A stretch of 64,000 bases of DNA, from the NCBI GenBank assembly GCA_900466005.1, contig UEGQ01000015.1:235737-299736 (forward strand). Direction: 5' to 3'. The notes below the pieces were generated by a model that did not search any database, was not told the DNA's origin, and saw only the letters and a list, made by a program, of their open reading frames with translations. The stretch is from Hyphomicrobiales bacterium (GTDB lineage: Bacteria; Pseudomonadota; Alphaproteobacteria; Rhizobiales; Rhizobiaceae). Positions 36,431-48,624 of the stretch are shown here, in pieces. The translations under genes and the position numbers were made by a program. Every line of letters begins with the position of its first letter. The stretch's first letter is position 1.

Positions 36431-36458
36431 ACGTAGCGGAACGTATCTCCCGCTACGT
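36431..36458. terminator. Hairpin between convergent cckA and psuG
   Basis: ACGTAGCGG (36431-36439), a 10-nt loop and CCGCTACGT (36450-36458) form a perfect 9-bp stem between two converging genes. No T-tract follows, so efficiency is uncertain. Confidence 0.5.
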
Positions 36459-36479
36459 TACCTATGATCGCGAGGGTGC

Positions 36480-37406
36480 TCAGTCGTTCATCGCGACGGC
36501 GATTTCTGCAGCGAGGCGGGCATTGTTCTCGACCAGGGCGATATTGGTCTTCAGGCTGCGGCCGGCGGTCAGATGGAAGATGTTGTCGAGCAGGAACGGT
36601 GTCACGTCCTTGCCCGTAACCTCTTCGCGTTCGGCACTGGCGAGCGCGCGACCGATATAGATCTCCATCTCCTCACGGGGGATTTCGTGTTCCTCCGGCA
36701 CCGGATTGGCGATCAGCATGCCACCTTCGATGCCGAGCTGCTCACGCATCCGCTGGAAATTGGCGATGGCCGCGGGGCTGGAGAGCGAGAGCGGGCTTCG
36801 CAGGCCGGAATCGCGCGACCAGAAGGCGGGAAACTCCTCGCTGTCGTAGGTGACGACCGGAACGCCGCGCGTTTCCAGGAATTCGAGGGTCTTCGGAATG
36901 TCGAGGATAGCCTTCGGTCCCGCGGAAACGACGATGACCGGCGTGCGCGCGAGCTCTTCGAGGTCGGCCGAGATGTCGAGGCTTTCCTCGGCGCCGCGAT
37001 GAACGCCGCCGATGCCGCCGGTGGCGAAGACCGAGATGCCGGCGCGGCTTGCAGCGATCATGGTCGCGGCGACCGTCGTTGCGCCGCTGCGGCGTTCGGC
37101 GAGCGCGAAGGCGATGTCGGCGCGCGAGAGCTTCATGACGCCGGTCATCTGTGCAAGCGCCGCGATCTGTGCGTCCTCAAGGCCGATGTGCAGGATGCCG
37201 TCGATGACTGCGATGGTCGCCGGCACGGCGCCCTTCTCGCGTATGATCGCTTCGACGCTGCGCGCCATCTCCAGATTGCCGGGGAAGGGCATGCCATGGG
37301 TGATGATCGTCGATTCCAGCGCCACGATCGGCGCGCCGCGGACCTTGGCGGCGGCGACTTCCTTCGAATAGACGATCGGCAGCAGGGGCGAAATGGCTTT
37401 GGTCAT
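36480..37406 (-). CDS. psuG: Pseudouridine-5'-phosphate glycosidase
   Basis: Splits pseudouridine 5'-phosphate into uracil and ribose 5-phosphate. The 308-residue enzyme shows family segments VALESTIITHGMPFPGNLEMA, SRADIAFAL, GATTVAATM, ATGGIGGVHRGAE and VSAGPKAILDIPKTLEFLET. The chosen ATG 37406 (MTKAISPLL) is the family start; the frame extends 69 codons further without coding character, overlapping psuK. It follows psuK after 28 nt on the same strand, giving a complete pseudouridine-salvage operon. Confidence 0.93.
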   Translation of the reverse strand: MTKAISPLLPIVYSKEVAAAKVRGAPIVALESTIITHGMPFPGNLEMARSVEAIIREKGAVPATIAVIDGILHIGLEDAQIAALAQMTGVMKLSRADIAFALAERRSGATTVAATMIAASRAGISVFATGGIGGVHRGAEESLDISADLEELARTPVIVVSAGPKAILDIPKTLEFLETRGVPVVTYDSEEFPAFWSRDSGLRSPLSLSSPAAIANFQRMREQLGIEGGMLIANPVPEEHEIPREEMEIYIGRALASAEREEVTGKDVTPFLLDNIFHLTAGRSLKTNIALVENNARLAAEIAVAMND

Positions 37407-37434
37407 GGGAGGTTCCGGGTTTCGAGACTGCAGG

Positions 37435-38379
37435 TCATGACAGGATTTTCGCGTCCGGCACAAGGGGCATATACGAATTGGCGAGATCGCGGGAGAGGTT
37501 TTCCGCGGTTGCGTTCGGCGAGCAAAGGGTAATGGCCGCAAGCGCGGCTCCGTGACGCAGCGCCTCGCCGAGGCCGCAGCCTTCGATGCGGGCCGAGATG
37601 ACGCCGGACGCAAAGGCGTCGCCGGCGCCGGTGACGTCGACCACGCTGTCGAGCCGCGGCGGCGACAGGATCGCTATTGCGGTCTCATCGAACGCCACGA
37701 CGGCGTCGGCGCCGCAGGTGACGACGCCGCCCTTGAGGCCCTTTCCCCTGAGGAGGGCGGGCCAGCCGGCGGGATCATCGGGGCGGGCGCCGGTGAGGGC
37801 CTCAGCCTCCGCCGCGTTCATGAACAGCATGGTGAGGTCCGCAAAGCAGGGCAACAGGCGCACGACCTTCGCCGGCGAAATCGCGATCGCGAAGACAGGC
37901 AGGCCACGCGCGGCGGCGGCACCGGCAAGCGCTGCTAGCGTCTCCGCCGGCAGATTGGCGTCGCAGAGCACGTGGCGTGTTTCGTCGAGCGCGGCGCGGA
38001 AGGAGAGGGTGCGGGTGCGGCGTGGCCCGAACAGGTCGTAGAGCTCCATATCGGCAAGCGCGACGACGAGATTGCCGTCCGACTCGAGGATCGCCGTGTA
38101 GCTCGGCGTGGCGCGGTCGAGAAAGACGACGGGACGATCGTCGATGCCGACGCGGAGGGCTTCGGCCGAGACGGCCATGCCTGCCGCGTCACCGCCGCGC
38201 GGCGCGATCAGCCTGACGTCGTGGCCGAGCCGGGCGAGATTGCGGGCAGCGTTGAAGCCGCCTCCGCCCGGTTCCTCGAACCAGCGGCCGGGATTGCTCG
38301 CCCCCATGACAGTCGTGCCGGCGATCCGGCCGCGGCGGTCGATATGGGCGCCGCCGACGACGAGAAGGGAACCACTCAT
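37435..38379 (-). CDS. psuK: PfkB-family kinase, probably pseudouridine kinase
   Basis: Phosphorylates pseudouridine so that PsuG can cleave it. The 314-residue ribokinase-fold protein has GGAHIDRRGR near the N-terminus, GGGGFNAARNLARLG, and the C-terminal signature DVTGAGDAFASGV with the catalytic aspartate in GAGD. The PfkB family is certain; the substrate is inferred from the neighbouring psuG. ATG 38379 has a GGAAG-type RBS. Confidence 0.88.
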   Translation of the reverse strand: MSGSLLVVGGAHIDRRGRIAGTTVMGASNPGRWFEEPGGGGFNAARNLARLGHDVRLIAPRGGDAAGMAVSAEALRVGIDDRPVVFLDRATPSYTAILESDGNLVVALADMELYDLFGPRRTRTLSFRAALDETRHVLCDANLPAETLAALAGAAAARGLPVFAIAISPAKVVRLLPCFADLTMLFMNAAEAEALTGARPDDPAGWPALLRGKGLKGGVVTCGADAVVAFDETAIAILSPPRLDSVVDVTGAGDAFASGVISARIEGCGLGEALRHGAALAAITLCSPNATAENLSRDLANSYMPLVPDAKILS

Positions 38380-38490
38380 GCGCGCTTCCGGGAGCATTGC
38401 GGGCGCGACGAATCGCAAGCGGCCGCAAGTGCTGCGAAAGCACGGCGGCGCGTGAGCGACGGTACATGGCGTGTCGCCTGAAACATAAAG

Positions 38491-38519
38491 TGAACATCCT
38501 GCGAAGTCGCAAGTCTATT
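38491..38519 (+). promoter_or_regulatory. recA promoter with SOS-box-like site
   Basis: TGAACA (38491-38496), a 17-bp spacer and TCTATT (38514-38519) form a plausible promoter. GAAC-N7-GAAG at 38492-38506 overlaps it and differs by one base from the alphaproteobacterial LexA site GAAC-N7-GAAC (also written GTTC-N7-GTTC). Confidence 0.5.
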
Positions 38520-38622
38520 CAGCAGGTTGAACAGGGATTGCCATATGAGAACAAAACGTGTACGCATGGTCCGTCGGCTGCTTCATTGCCTATGCGGCTT
38601 CAATAACCTAAAGGTGGATCGA

Positions 38623-39711
38623 ATGGCACAAAATTCTTTGCGGCTCGTAGAGGACAAATCGGTGGACAAAAGCAAGGCACTTGAAGCGGCACTTTCGCAA
38701 ATCGAGCGAAATTTCGGCAAGGGCTCGATCATGAAGCTCGGCGCGAACGAGAGCGTGGTCGAGATCGAGACGGTTTCCACCGGGTCGCTGAGCCTCGACA
38801 TCGCGCTCGGGATCGGTGGCCTGCCGAAGGGACGCATCGTCGAGATTTACGGTCCCGAAAGCTCGGGTAAGACGACGCTCGCACTGCAGACGATCGCCGA
38901 ATCGCAGAAAAAGGGTGGCATCTGCGCCTTCGTCGACGCCGAGCACGCACTCGATCCGGTCTATGCCCGCAAGCTCGGGGTCGACCTGCAGAACCTCCTC
39001 ATTTCACAGCCTGACACCGGCGAACAGGCGCTCGAAATCACCGACACGCTGGTGCGCTCGGGCGCGATCGACGTGCTCGTCGTCGACTCGGTCGCCGCAC
39101 TCACGCCGCGTGCCGAAATCGAGGGCGAGATGGGCGACAACCTGCCGGGCATGCAGGCCCGCCTGATGAGCCAGGCACTGCGCAAGCTTACTGCCTCGAT
39201 CTCCCGTTCGAACTGCATGGTCATCTTCATCAACCAGATCCGCATGAAGATCGGCGTGATGTTCGGTTCGCCGGAAACGACGACCGGCGGTAATGCGCTC
39301 AAGTTCTACGCCTCCGTTCGCCTCGACATCCGCCGCATCGGCGCCGTCAAGGAGCGGGAGGAGGTCGTCGGCAACCAGACGCGTGTTAAGGTCGTCAAGA
39401 ACAAGATGGCGCCGCCCTTCAAGCAGGTCGAGTTCGACATCATGTACGGCGAGGGTGTCTCCAAGACCGGCGAGCTCGTCGATCTCGGCGTCAAGGCCGG
39501 GATCGTCGAAAAGTCCGGCGCCTGGTTCTCCTACAACAGCCAGCGGCTCGGTCAGGGACGCGAGAACGCCAAGACTTTCTTGCGGGACAATCCGGAGCTC
39601 GCCCAGGAGATCGAGATGGCGCTGCGTCAGAATGCCGGGCTGATCGCCGATCGTTTCCTGCAGAATGGTGGCCCGGACGCCGGTGACGGCGACGGTTCCG
39701 CGGACATGTGA
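38623..39711 (+). CDS. recA: Recombinase RecA
   Basis: DNA strand-exchange ATPase and SOS co-protease. The 362-residue protein has Walker A GPESSGKT at 77-84, [20 protein letters not shown] (L1 region), [36 protein letters not shown], and an acidic C-terminal tail. ATG 38623 follows AAGGTGG. It is monocistronic, between its own promoter and a strong terminator. Confidence 0.98.
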   Translation: MAQNSLRLVEDKSVDKSKALEAALSQIERNFGKGSIMKLGANESVVEIETVSTGSLSLDIALGIGGLPKGRIVEIYGPESSGKTTLALQTIAESQKKGGICAFVDAEHALDPVYARKLGVDLQNLLISQPDTGEQALEITDTLVRSGAIDVLVVDSVAALTPRAEIEGEMGDNLPGMQARLMSQALRKLTASISRSNCMVIFINQIRMKIGVMFGSPETTTGGNALKFYASVRLDIRRIGAVKEREEVVGNQTRVKVVKNKMAPPFKQVEFDIMYGEGVSKTGELVDLGVKAGIVEKSGAWFSYNSQRLGQGRENAKTFLRDNPELAQEIEMALRQNAGLIADRFLQNGGPDAGDGDGSADM

Positions 39712-39741
39712 TCCGCAATCATTTCAACGACCGACAGAGCG

Positions 39742-39778
39742 CCGGTCCGATATCGGAAGATGTCGGACCGGTTTTTTT
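39742..39778 (+). terminator. Intrinsic terminator after recA
   Basis: CCGGTCCGA (39742-39750) and TCGGACCGG (39763-39771) form a perfect 9-bp stem followed by seven Ts. Confidence 0.92.
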
Positions 39779-39867
39779 CCGTGCGGCTGGACAGTGCCGG
39801 TCACGGACGATAAAAGCCTTTGGTTTTTAGGCTTTGGCCGGCATCCGGCAGCAATGAAGGGCGTGAC

Positions 39868-42531
<2,664 letters not shown>

Positions 42532-42620
42532 GGCGGCGGCGTCACGGGCGCAAATCGGCTCGGCATTTTCGAAATCTTCATGCTTGCCGTATAAGGCGGT
42601 CGAGACGAATTGGGGATGCC

Positions 42621-43868
42621 GTGGCCACTCTCTTTCATGTGCCGACATTGATGGCCTGCCTGCTGGCGATCTGGGTGGTCTTCGCCGTATTGCTGACGAT
42701 GGCCTGGTATCTGGAGCGGCAGCGCCCGGAACTGGCGATCTGGAGTGTCGGCTTCTGGTTCGGCGCCTTCGGCGCCCTGCTCTTGTCGCTGCGGACGATC
42801 CTGCCGGAGGGGTTCACGATCGGGCTCGGAAACGGCCTGCTCATCCTCGCGGTAGGGCTTGCCTGGCTTGGGATTCGGGCCTTCGACGGTCTCTCGCTCA
42901 AGTTCTGGGTACCGCTCGTTCCGACTGTCATCTGGTTCGGCGCATTCCTGTTCTGGCCGGGTTTCCGTGAGGATGTGAACGCGCGGATAGCGCTCGTCTC
43001 GGCCATCATCGTCGTTCTCAGCGTGATGTTCGTCCGCAGCATGTGGCAGGGTGAGGCGATCGAGCCGCTGCCCTCCCGCAAGCTGGTGATGGGTACGATG
43101 GCCGTGCACGGCGTGATCAACGCCGTCCGCCTGCCGCTGGTGGCGCTCGCCCCGGTCGTGGAACTGGATGGCGTCGCCCTTTCCGCCTGGCACGGCGTCT
43201 TCACTTTCGAGATCGTCGTCAACACGCTCTTTTGCGGAATGGCGCTCTTTTCGCTCGGTCGCGAGCGGGTGACGGCGGAATACAAGCGCGCGTCCCAGAT
43301 CGACGCGCTGACGGGCGTCTTCAATCGCCGTGCCTTCAGCGACCACGTCGATGGCTACCGCAGTCGCGGCGTGGGAGGCGCGATTGCACTTCTCGATCTC
43401 GACCATTTCAAGCGCGTCAACGACACCTACGGTCATGGTGCGGGTGACAAGGTGCTCTGCGCCTTCGTCGCGATGGTTCAGGACATCCTGCCGCAGGATG
43501 CGGTCTTCGGGAGGCTGGGCGGCGAGGAGTTCGCGGTCTACCTGCCGGCGCGCAATTGGGGCGAGGCCCACGCCGTCTGCGAGCGGCTTCGGCGGGCGGC
43601 GGAGTCCCTTCCCGTCGACTGGAAGGGGAACCGGCTCACGTTGACCGTCAGCATCGGCCTTTGCGGGGATGTTCCCGCGGGCGTCGACCTCGGCGTCGTG
43701 CTCGGACTTGCCGACCGCGCGCTCTACGCAGCAAAGCGAAACGGCCGCAACCGGATCGCCGTTGCCGACGGTTCGGAGGGACAGAGTGAGCCTCTCCCGC
43801 GCGTCGGGCCAGCGGAGGCGGCCTGCCAGACCGGCACATCGCCGCTGCAGCATCAGACATCTTCCTGA
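42621..43868 (+). CDS. Membrane-bound diguanylate cyclase (GGDEF)
   Basis: Makes cyclic di-GMP. The 415-residue protein has about six membrane helices in the first 210 residues and a cytoplasmic GGDEF domain (about 225-390). Active-site GGEEF is intact, and DALTGVFNRRAF, LLDLDHFKRVNDTYGHGAGD and ADRALYAAKRNGRNRI are all present. The RxxD inhibitory site five residues before GGEEF reads LPQD, so product feedback is probably lost. Start is GTG 42621 with GGGGA upstream. Confidence 0.9.
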   Translation: MATLFHVPTLMACLLAIWVVFAVLLTMAWYLERQRPELAIWSVGFWFGAFGALLLSLRTILPEGFTIGLGNGLLILAVGLAWLGIRAFDGLSLKFWVPLVPTVIWFGAFLFWPGFREDVNARIALVSAIIVVLSVMFVRSMWQGEAIEPLPSRKLVMGTMAVHGVINAVRLPLVALAPVVELDGVALSAWHGVFTFEIVVNTLFCGMALFSLGRERVTAEYKRASQIDALTGVFNRRAFSDHVDGYRSRGVGGAIALLDLDHFKRVNDTYGHGAGDKVLCAFVAMVQDILPQDAVFGRLGGEEFAVYLPARNWGEAHAVCERLRRAAESLPVDWKGNRLTLTVSIGLCGDVPAGVDLGVVLGLADRALYAAKRNGRNRIAVADGSEGQSEPLPRVGPAEAACQTGTSPLQHQTSS

Positions 43869-43896
43869 TCGACGGCGACCCGATATCCGATGCGGA

Positions 43897-44520
43897 TCAG
43901 GCCGTCTGCATGGCCTGCATGGCGGCGTCGTCGAGCGACCGGGCGCGCGCGGCAGCCGGCCGATCGGTCACACGTGCAAGATAAGTCTCGAAGGAGGGCC
44001 GCTTCTCGATCGAGCCGAATTGCAGACCCCAGCCGATATGAGATCCGACATAGACGTCGGCGGCGGTAAAGCGGTCGCCGGCGACGAAGGGCGTCCGAGA
44101 AACGGCATATTCGAGCGTGTCCATCACGTCCTCGAAGGAGCCGTAGCCGATCATGCCCCGCCTGTCGGCAGGAACCTCGAAGCCGAGGGCGTGGTTGGAC
44201 GTCGCAGCCTCCAGCGGACCTGCCGTGAAGAAGAGCCAGCGATAGTAGCCGCCGCGCTCGCTCGCCGGCGGCGCGAGGCCCGCGTCCGGGAAGGCGTCGG
44301 CGAGATAGGCGCAGATGGCCGCGCACTCGGTGACCACCGTCTCGCCGTGGCGGATCGCGGGCACCTTGCCCATCGGGTTGACGGCCCGGTATTCGGGCGA
44401 CTTCATCGGTGCGCCGAAGGGCACGATCTCGGTCCGGTACGGTTGGCCGATCTCCTCCAGCATCCAGCGAACGATGCGTCCGCGCGACATGGGATTGGTG
44501 TAGAAGGTCAGTTCCGTCAT
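43897..44520 (-). CDS. Glutathione S-transferase family protein
   Basis: The 207-residue protein has the thioredoxin-like N-domain (MTELTFYTNPMSRGRIVRWMLEEIGQPY, with S12 of PMSRGR a candidate catalytic residue; VNPMGKVPAIRHGETVVTECAAICAYLA). The all-helical C-domain contains FTAADVYVG. ATG 44520 has GAGGAGG upstream. It lies downstream of icd but behind a terminator and converges with the GGDEF gene. Substrate unknown. Confidence 0.9.
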   Translation of the reverse strand: MTELTFYTNPMSRGRIVRWMLEEIGQPYRTEIVPFGAPMKSPEYRAVNPMGKVPAIRHGETVVTECAAICAYLADAFPDAGLAPPASERGGYYRWLFFTAGPLEAATSNHALGFEVPADRRGMIGYGSFEDVMDTLEYAVSRTPFVAGDRFTAADVYVGSHIGWGLQFGSIEKRPSFETYLARVTDRPAAARARSLDDAAMQAMQTA

Positions 44521-44599
44521 GCGCAATCCTCCTCTGTGCTGATATCGCGATTTCGCGTGGACGGAAGTTGAGCGCTCAACGCGAGCACACGCAACAAAA

Positions 44600-44620
44600 A
44601 ACCCGGCGCGAGGCCGGGTT
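44600..44620 (-). terminator. Intrinsic terminator after icd
   Basis: AACCCGGC (44600-44607) and GCCGGGTT (44613-44620) form an 8-bp stem with a 5-nt loop. On the minus strand it is followed by a run of Ts, 25 nt past the icd stop. Confidence 0.88.
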
Positions 44621-44645
44621 TTCATCAGTTTCCGTTGGCGATGGC

Positions 44646-45860
44646 TCAGGCGGCCATGGCCTTCTTGAGGTTCTCGTCGACCTTGTCGAGGAAGGCCGTC
44701 GTGGAGAGCCACGGCTGGTCGGGGCCGATGAGCAGCGCCAGGTCCTTGGTCATGAAGCCGCTTTCGACGGTGTCGACGCAGACCTTTTCGAGCGTCATCG
44801 CGAACTTCGCCAGTTCGGCGTTGTCGTCGAGCTTGGCGCGATGTGCGAGGCCGCGGGTCCAGGCGAAGATCGACGCGATCGAGTTCGTCGAGGTTTCCTG
44901 GCCCTTCTGGTGCTGGCGGTAGTGACGGGTGACCGTGCCGTGGGCGGCTTCGGCTTCCACCGTCTTGCCGTCGGGGGTGAGCAGCACCGAGGTCATCAGG
45001 CCGAGCGAGCCGAAGCCCTGCGCGACCGTGTCGGACTGCACGTCGCCGTCGTAGTTCTTGCAGGCCCAGACATAGCCGCCCGACCACTTCAGCGCCGAGG
45101 CGACCATGTCGTCGATCAGGCGGTGCTCGTAGGTGATGCCGGCTTCGTCGAACTGCGCCTTGAACTCGGCCTCGTAGACTTCCTGGAAGATATCCTTGAA
45201 GCGGCCGTCATAGGCCTTGAGGATGGTGTTCTTGGTCGAGAGATAGACCGGCCACTTGCGCATCAGGCCGTACATCATCGAGGCGCGGGCGAACTCGCGG
45301 ATCGACTCGTCGAGGTTGTACATCGCCATGGCGACGCCGGCGCCGGGCGCCTGGTAGACTTCCTTTTCGATGACCTGGCCGTCTTCGCCGACGAACTTGA
45401 TGGTCAGCGTACCCTTGCCCGGGAACTTGAAGTCGGTCGCCTTGTACTGGTCGCCGAAGGCGTGACGGCCGACGACGATCGGCTTGGTCCAGCCGGGAAC
45501 GAGACGCGGCACGTTCTTGCAGATGATCGGCTCGCGGAAGATGACGCCGCCGAGAATGTTGCGGATGGTGCCGTTCGGGCTCTTCCACATTTCCTTGAGG
45601 CCGAATTCCTTCACGCGGGCTTCGTCCGGCGTGATCGTGGCGCACTTGATGCCGACGCCGTGCTTCTTGATGGCGTTGGCGGCGTCGACGGTCACCTGGT
45701 CGTTGGTCGCATCGCGGTTTTCGACGGAGAGGTCGTAGTATTCGATCGGCAGATCGAGGTAGGGCAGGATCAGCTTTTCCTTGATGTACTGCCAGATGAT
45801 GCGGGTCATCTCGTCGCCGTCGAGATCGACGACCGGGTTTGCAACCTTGATCTTCTTCAT
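44646..45860 (-). CDS. icd: NADP-dependent isocitrate dehydrogenase
   Basis: TCA-cycle oxidation of isocitrate to 2-oxoglutarate. The 404-residue protein is the eukaryote-like homodimeric type common in rhizobia: [37 protein letters not shown] (substrate loop), [22 protein letters not shown] (signature) and [17 protein letters not shown] (NADP loop). Promoter and terminator are its own, so it is monocistronic. Confidence 0.97.
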   Translation of the reverse strand: MKKIKVANPVVDLDGDEMTRIIWQYIKEKLILPYLDLPIEYYDLSVENRDATNDQVTVDAANAIKKHGVGIKCATITPDEARVKEFGLKEMWKSPNGTIRNILGGVIFREPIICKNVPRLVPGWTKPIVVGRHAFGDQYKATDFKFPGKGTLTIKFVGEDGQVIEKEVYQAPGAGVAMAMYNLDESIREFARASMMYGLMRKWPVYLSTKNTILKAYDGRFKDIFQEVYEAEFKAQFDEAGITYEHRLIDDMVASALKWSGGYVWACKNYDGDVQSDTVAQGFGSLGLMTSVLLTPDGKTVEAEAAHGTVTRHYRQHQKGQETSTNSIASIFAWTRGLAHRAKLDDNAELAKFAMTLEKVCVDTVESGFMTKDLALLIGPDQPWLSTTAFLDKVDENLKKAMAA

Positions 45861-45921
45861 GAATGCCTCTTGAGCGCTGCGGATCGAAATCCTGAGGGTG
45901 GTTAAAGCGAAAATCCGGAGC

Positions 45922-45949
45922 GCTATAGCATTGCGCGGTCGTCAGGCAA
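45922..45949 (-). promoter_or_regulatory. Putative icd promoter
   Basis: On the minus strand, TTGCCT (45949-45944), a 16-bp spacer and TATAGC (45927-45922) lie about 60 nt before the icd start. CTATAG fits the rhizobial CTATAT-type -10. Confidence 0.45.
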
Positions 45950-46089
45950 AGGCGCGGGCCTGCGAATATCGGGGTTTTTATCACCAAAGTTGGACGCACA
46001 TATCCCACGATTCCCGAGGGTTCGGCGATTGCCGTCTGTCTTCTGCGAGATAGAGTGGCGGGGCTTCTCCTTCCCTTGGAACATGTTCA

Positions 46090-46620
46090 ATGAAAACGCC
46101 CAAATCCCTCTTCCTGCTGGCCTTGCTGGTTGGCGCGCCTGCCGTTGCGTTCGCCGCCGACCCGACCGTCCCGGTCAAGGCCGTCATGGAGGTTGCCGCA
46201 GGAAACTGGTCCGAGAGCAGTCCGACCGCAAACGATGTCTTCGACGACGAACGTCTCGACCAGCTCTTCAGCGCCGACTTCGCCAAAGTCTATCGCGAGG
46301 CGTCGAAGCACCCTGCCTACGATCCGCCGGAAGGCGAAACGACCGGGAGCCCGTTCGACTACGACCCGATCGCCGGAGGGCAGGAGGGCTGCGCATTCGA
46401 GAACATCCGTGTCGAGGACGATGGTGACGGCCAGGTGACGGCGCTTTTCAACAACCGCAAGTGCCTCGGGGACGATCCCGCCTACAAGGAGGACACGGTT
46501 CTGATCTTCCATGTGGTCGAGGAGCAGGGGCGCGCGGTGATCGACGACATGTACCGCGTCGAGGACGGGCAGTCGGGCAAGTCCCTGATGGACGAGCTCA
46601 AAGATATTGCCGGCCAGTAA
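46090..46620 (+). CDS. Secreted two-cysteine protein, paralogue 1 of 3 (DUF3828/NTF2-like)
   Basis: A 176-residue protein with a signal peptide (SLFLLALLVGAPAVAFA-A). Mature features shared with the next two genes are PVKAVMEV near the N-terminus, LFSADFAKVYRE, DYDPIAGGQEGC, a second cysteine about 28 residues later (NNRKCLGD), and a late VIDDMYRV strand. The pattern suggests an NTF2-like fold with one disulfide, resembling DUF3828; this is by eye. It leads an operon of three, 23 nt ahead of paralogue 2. Expected in the periplasm. Function unknown. Confidence 0.75.
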   Translation: MKTPKSLFLLALLVGAPAVAFAADPTVPVKAVMEVAAGNWSESSPTANDVFDDERLDQLFSADFAKVYREASKHPAYDPPEGETTGSPFDYDPIAGGQEGCAFENIRVEDDGDGQVTALFNNRKCLGDDPAYKEDTVLIFHVVEEQGRAVIDDMYRVEDGQSGKSLMDELKDIAGQ

Positions 46621-46643
46621 CGGTCGGTCAGGGAGACATGGAA

Positions 46644-47174
46644 ATGAAGAGGATTATTGTTGCCACAATCATGTCGTTGCTCGCCGGCGGGGCATTCGCC
46701 GCCGACGCCGACGAGCCGGTCAAGGTGCTGATGGAGATGGCGGCCAGCAACGCCGCCGTCGAGCCCGGTCCGAACGCGGTCTATGCCGACTATTTCGCGC
46801 CGGGCATGCTGCTCATGTATTTCAGCGACGGCTTCGTCCGCGATTTCACCACGGCGCTGCTCAAGCAGAAGGAGGGGCGCAGCCAGGTCCTGGTCGACTG
46901 GGACCCGGTGATCGGCGGTCAGGACGGTTGCGCGCCCAAGGACGTCACCTACGGCAAGCCCGAGACGAAGGGCGCCGTCACCGAGGTGCTTGTCGGCTTC
47001 AAGCGCAGCTGGTGCTACGAGGGTGACGCCGAGACCAAGGATGAGGTCACGCAGGTGACCTATCGCCTCGTCGAGGAGGGCGACGAAACGGGTGAAAAGC
47101 GCTTCGTGATCGACGACATCCATTTCGCGAACGACGTGCCGCTGCGGGTCGAGCTCCAGGAGCTGGCGAAATGA
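46644..47174 (+). CDS. Secreted two-cysteine protein, paralogue 2 of 3
   Basis: A 176-residue protein, the same length as paralogue 1, with a signal peptide (IIVATIMSLLAGGAFA-A). Shared features are EPVKVLMEMAA, YFSDGFVRDF, DWDPVIGGQDGC, a second cysteine (RSWCYEGD) and FVIDDIHF. ATG 46644 is preferred because GGGAG lies 8 nt upstream; ATG 46638 is only 2 nt from that RBS. Its stop overlaps the start of paralogue 3 in ATGA, implying translational coupling. Confidence 0.75.
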   Translation: MKRIIVATIMSLLAGGAFAADADEPVKVLMEMAASNAAVEPGPNAVYADYFAPGMLLMYFSDGFVRDFTTALLKQKEGRSQVLVDWDPVIGGQDGCAPKDVTYGKPETKGAVTEVLVGFKRSWCYEGDAETKDEVTQVTYRLVEEGDETGEKRFVIDDIHFANDVPLRVELQELAK

Positions 47175-47734
47175 GAACGGCTGCCGCTTTTTCTATGGCG
47201 CTACTCGTCGCAAGCGCGGGCATTGGCTTCGCGAACGAACCGCAGGATCCGGTCGTCGCCCTGATGGCGGTCGTGGACGGCATCGAAGGCAACAGCGAGG
47301 CGAACGACTATTTCGACGAGGTTCTCCTGACGTCGATCTACAGCGAGAGCTTCGTCCAGGTCTATCGGATGGCGGCGCTCGGCGATCAGCTGCTCGATCT
47401 TCAAGGGGAGATGACCGGTCAGGACGAAGTTGTCGTCAGCCAGGACCCTTGCGAGATGAAGGACCTCAAGATCGTTCCGCGACCGGCGAAGGACAAGGTG
47501 ACGCCGGTCGACGTCTATTTCGACGTCTCGTCCTGCTGGGGGCACGATCCGCACCTCGATCAGCCGTCCCTGACCGTCCACGTGGTCTCGGAGAACGGCC
47601 GCTACGTCATCGACAACTTCTGGAACAGCGACTACGACGGTGGTCGGCTCGAGACCTCGGTCAAGGCGAAGTTCGCGGCCCTTGCCAAGCGGTATGTCGA
47701 CGGCATGGTAACGGGCCGGTTCTCTCCCGAATAG
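47171..47734 (+). CDS. Secreted two-cysteine protein, paralogue 3 of 3
   Basis: A 187-residue protein with a signal peptide (AAAFSMALLVASAGIGFA-N). Shared features are DPVVALMAVV, IYSESFVQVYRM, a degenerate VVSQDPC in place of GGQ(E/D)GC, a second cysteine (VSSCWGHD) and YVIDNFW. It is the most diverged member and has a longer C-terminal tail (AKFAALAKRYVDGMVTGRF). Starts inside the stop codon of paralogue 2. Confidence 0.75.
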   Translation: MRTAAAFSMALLVASAGIGFANEPQDPVVALMAVVDGIEGNSEANDYFDEVLLTSIYSESFVQVYRMAALGDQLLDLQGEMTGQDEVVVSQDPCEMKDLKIVPRPAKDKVTPVDVYFDVSSCWGHDPHLDQPSLTVHVVSENGRYVIDNFWNSDYDGGRLETSVKAKFAALAKRYVDGMVTGRFSPE

Positions 47735-47799
47735 CCACGGTCTTTGCCTCCGCCCGATTTTGTGCCAAGGAAACGCCGAATTCCTTGGAAGGGTACGAG

Positions 47800-48624
47800 A
47801 TGGCAGGCACCAACAGCGAGCGCGAACTTCTGGCGGAGGGTCCGGCGATCATTCTGGTCGAGCCGCAACTCGGCGAGAACATCGGCATGGTGGCGCGCGC
47901 GATGGCGAACTTCGGTCTCTCCGAACTGCGCCTCGTCAAGCCACGCGACGGCTGGCCGAGCGAGAAGGCGCGCTCTGCCGCGTCCAAGGCCGATCATGTG
48001 ATCGACGCGACACAGGTCTTCGAAACGCTCGAAGAGGCGATCGCTGACCTCAACTTCGTCTATGCGACCACGGCGCGCGAGCGCTACGGTTTCAAGCCCG
48101 TGCGCTCTCCCGTGGTCGCGGCCGAGACCCTGCGGCAAAAGTTCGTCGCCGGCGAGAGAACGGGCATCCTCTTCGGACGCGAACGCTTCGGCCTCAGCAA
48201 CGAGGAAGTGGCGCTCGCCGACGAGATCGTGACGTTCCCCGTCAATCCCGCCTTTGCATCGCTGAACATCGCGCAGGCCGTGCTGCTGATGTCCTACGAG
48301 TGGATGAAATCCGGCATGGAGGACCTGACCGTCACCGCCTTTCAACCGGTCGAGCAACGCCCGGCGACGAAGGAGGAGGTCCAGGGGCTCTTTGAACATA
48401 TCGAGGAGGCGCTGGATGCCCGCGGCTATTTCCGCCCTTCCGCAAAAAAGCCGAAAATGGTCGACAACCTCCGCGCCGTCCTCTCGCGCCGCGCCTTCAC
48501 CGCACAGGAAATCAGCGTGTTCCGCGGGGTGATCTCATCTCTCGACCGGTTCTCCCGCCTGAAACCACGGGGGAGTGCAGGGCCGGTCGATCAAGCAGGC
48601 GAAGATGGCGGCGATGGCGCGTGA
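47800..48624 (+). CDS. trmJ: tRNA (cytidine/uridine-32-2'-O)-methyltransferase
   Basis: Methylates the ribose of residue 32 in tRNAs. The 274-residue SPOUT enzyme shows the three family motifs: [13 protein letters not shown] (1), [20 protein letters not shown] (2) and [17 protein letters not shown] (3). A C-terminal helical extension of about 100 residues is typical of TrmJ. ATG 47800 follows GGAAGGG. It overlaps murI by about 20 nt. Confidence 0.92.
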   Translation: MAGTNSERELLAEGPAIILVEPQLGENIGMVARAMANFGLSELRLVKPRDGWPSEKARSAASKADHVIDATQVFETLEEAIADLNFVYATTARERYGFKPVRSPVVAAETLRQKFVAGERTGILFGRERFGLSNEEVALADEIVTFPVNPAFASLNIAQAVLLMSYEWMKSGMEDLTVTAFQPVEQRPATKEEVQGLFEHIEEALDARGYFRPSAKKPKMVDNLRAVLSRRAFTAQEISVFRGVISSLDRFSRLKPRGSAGPVDQAGEDGGDGA

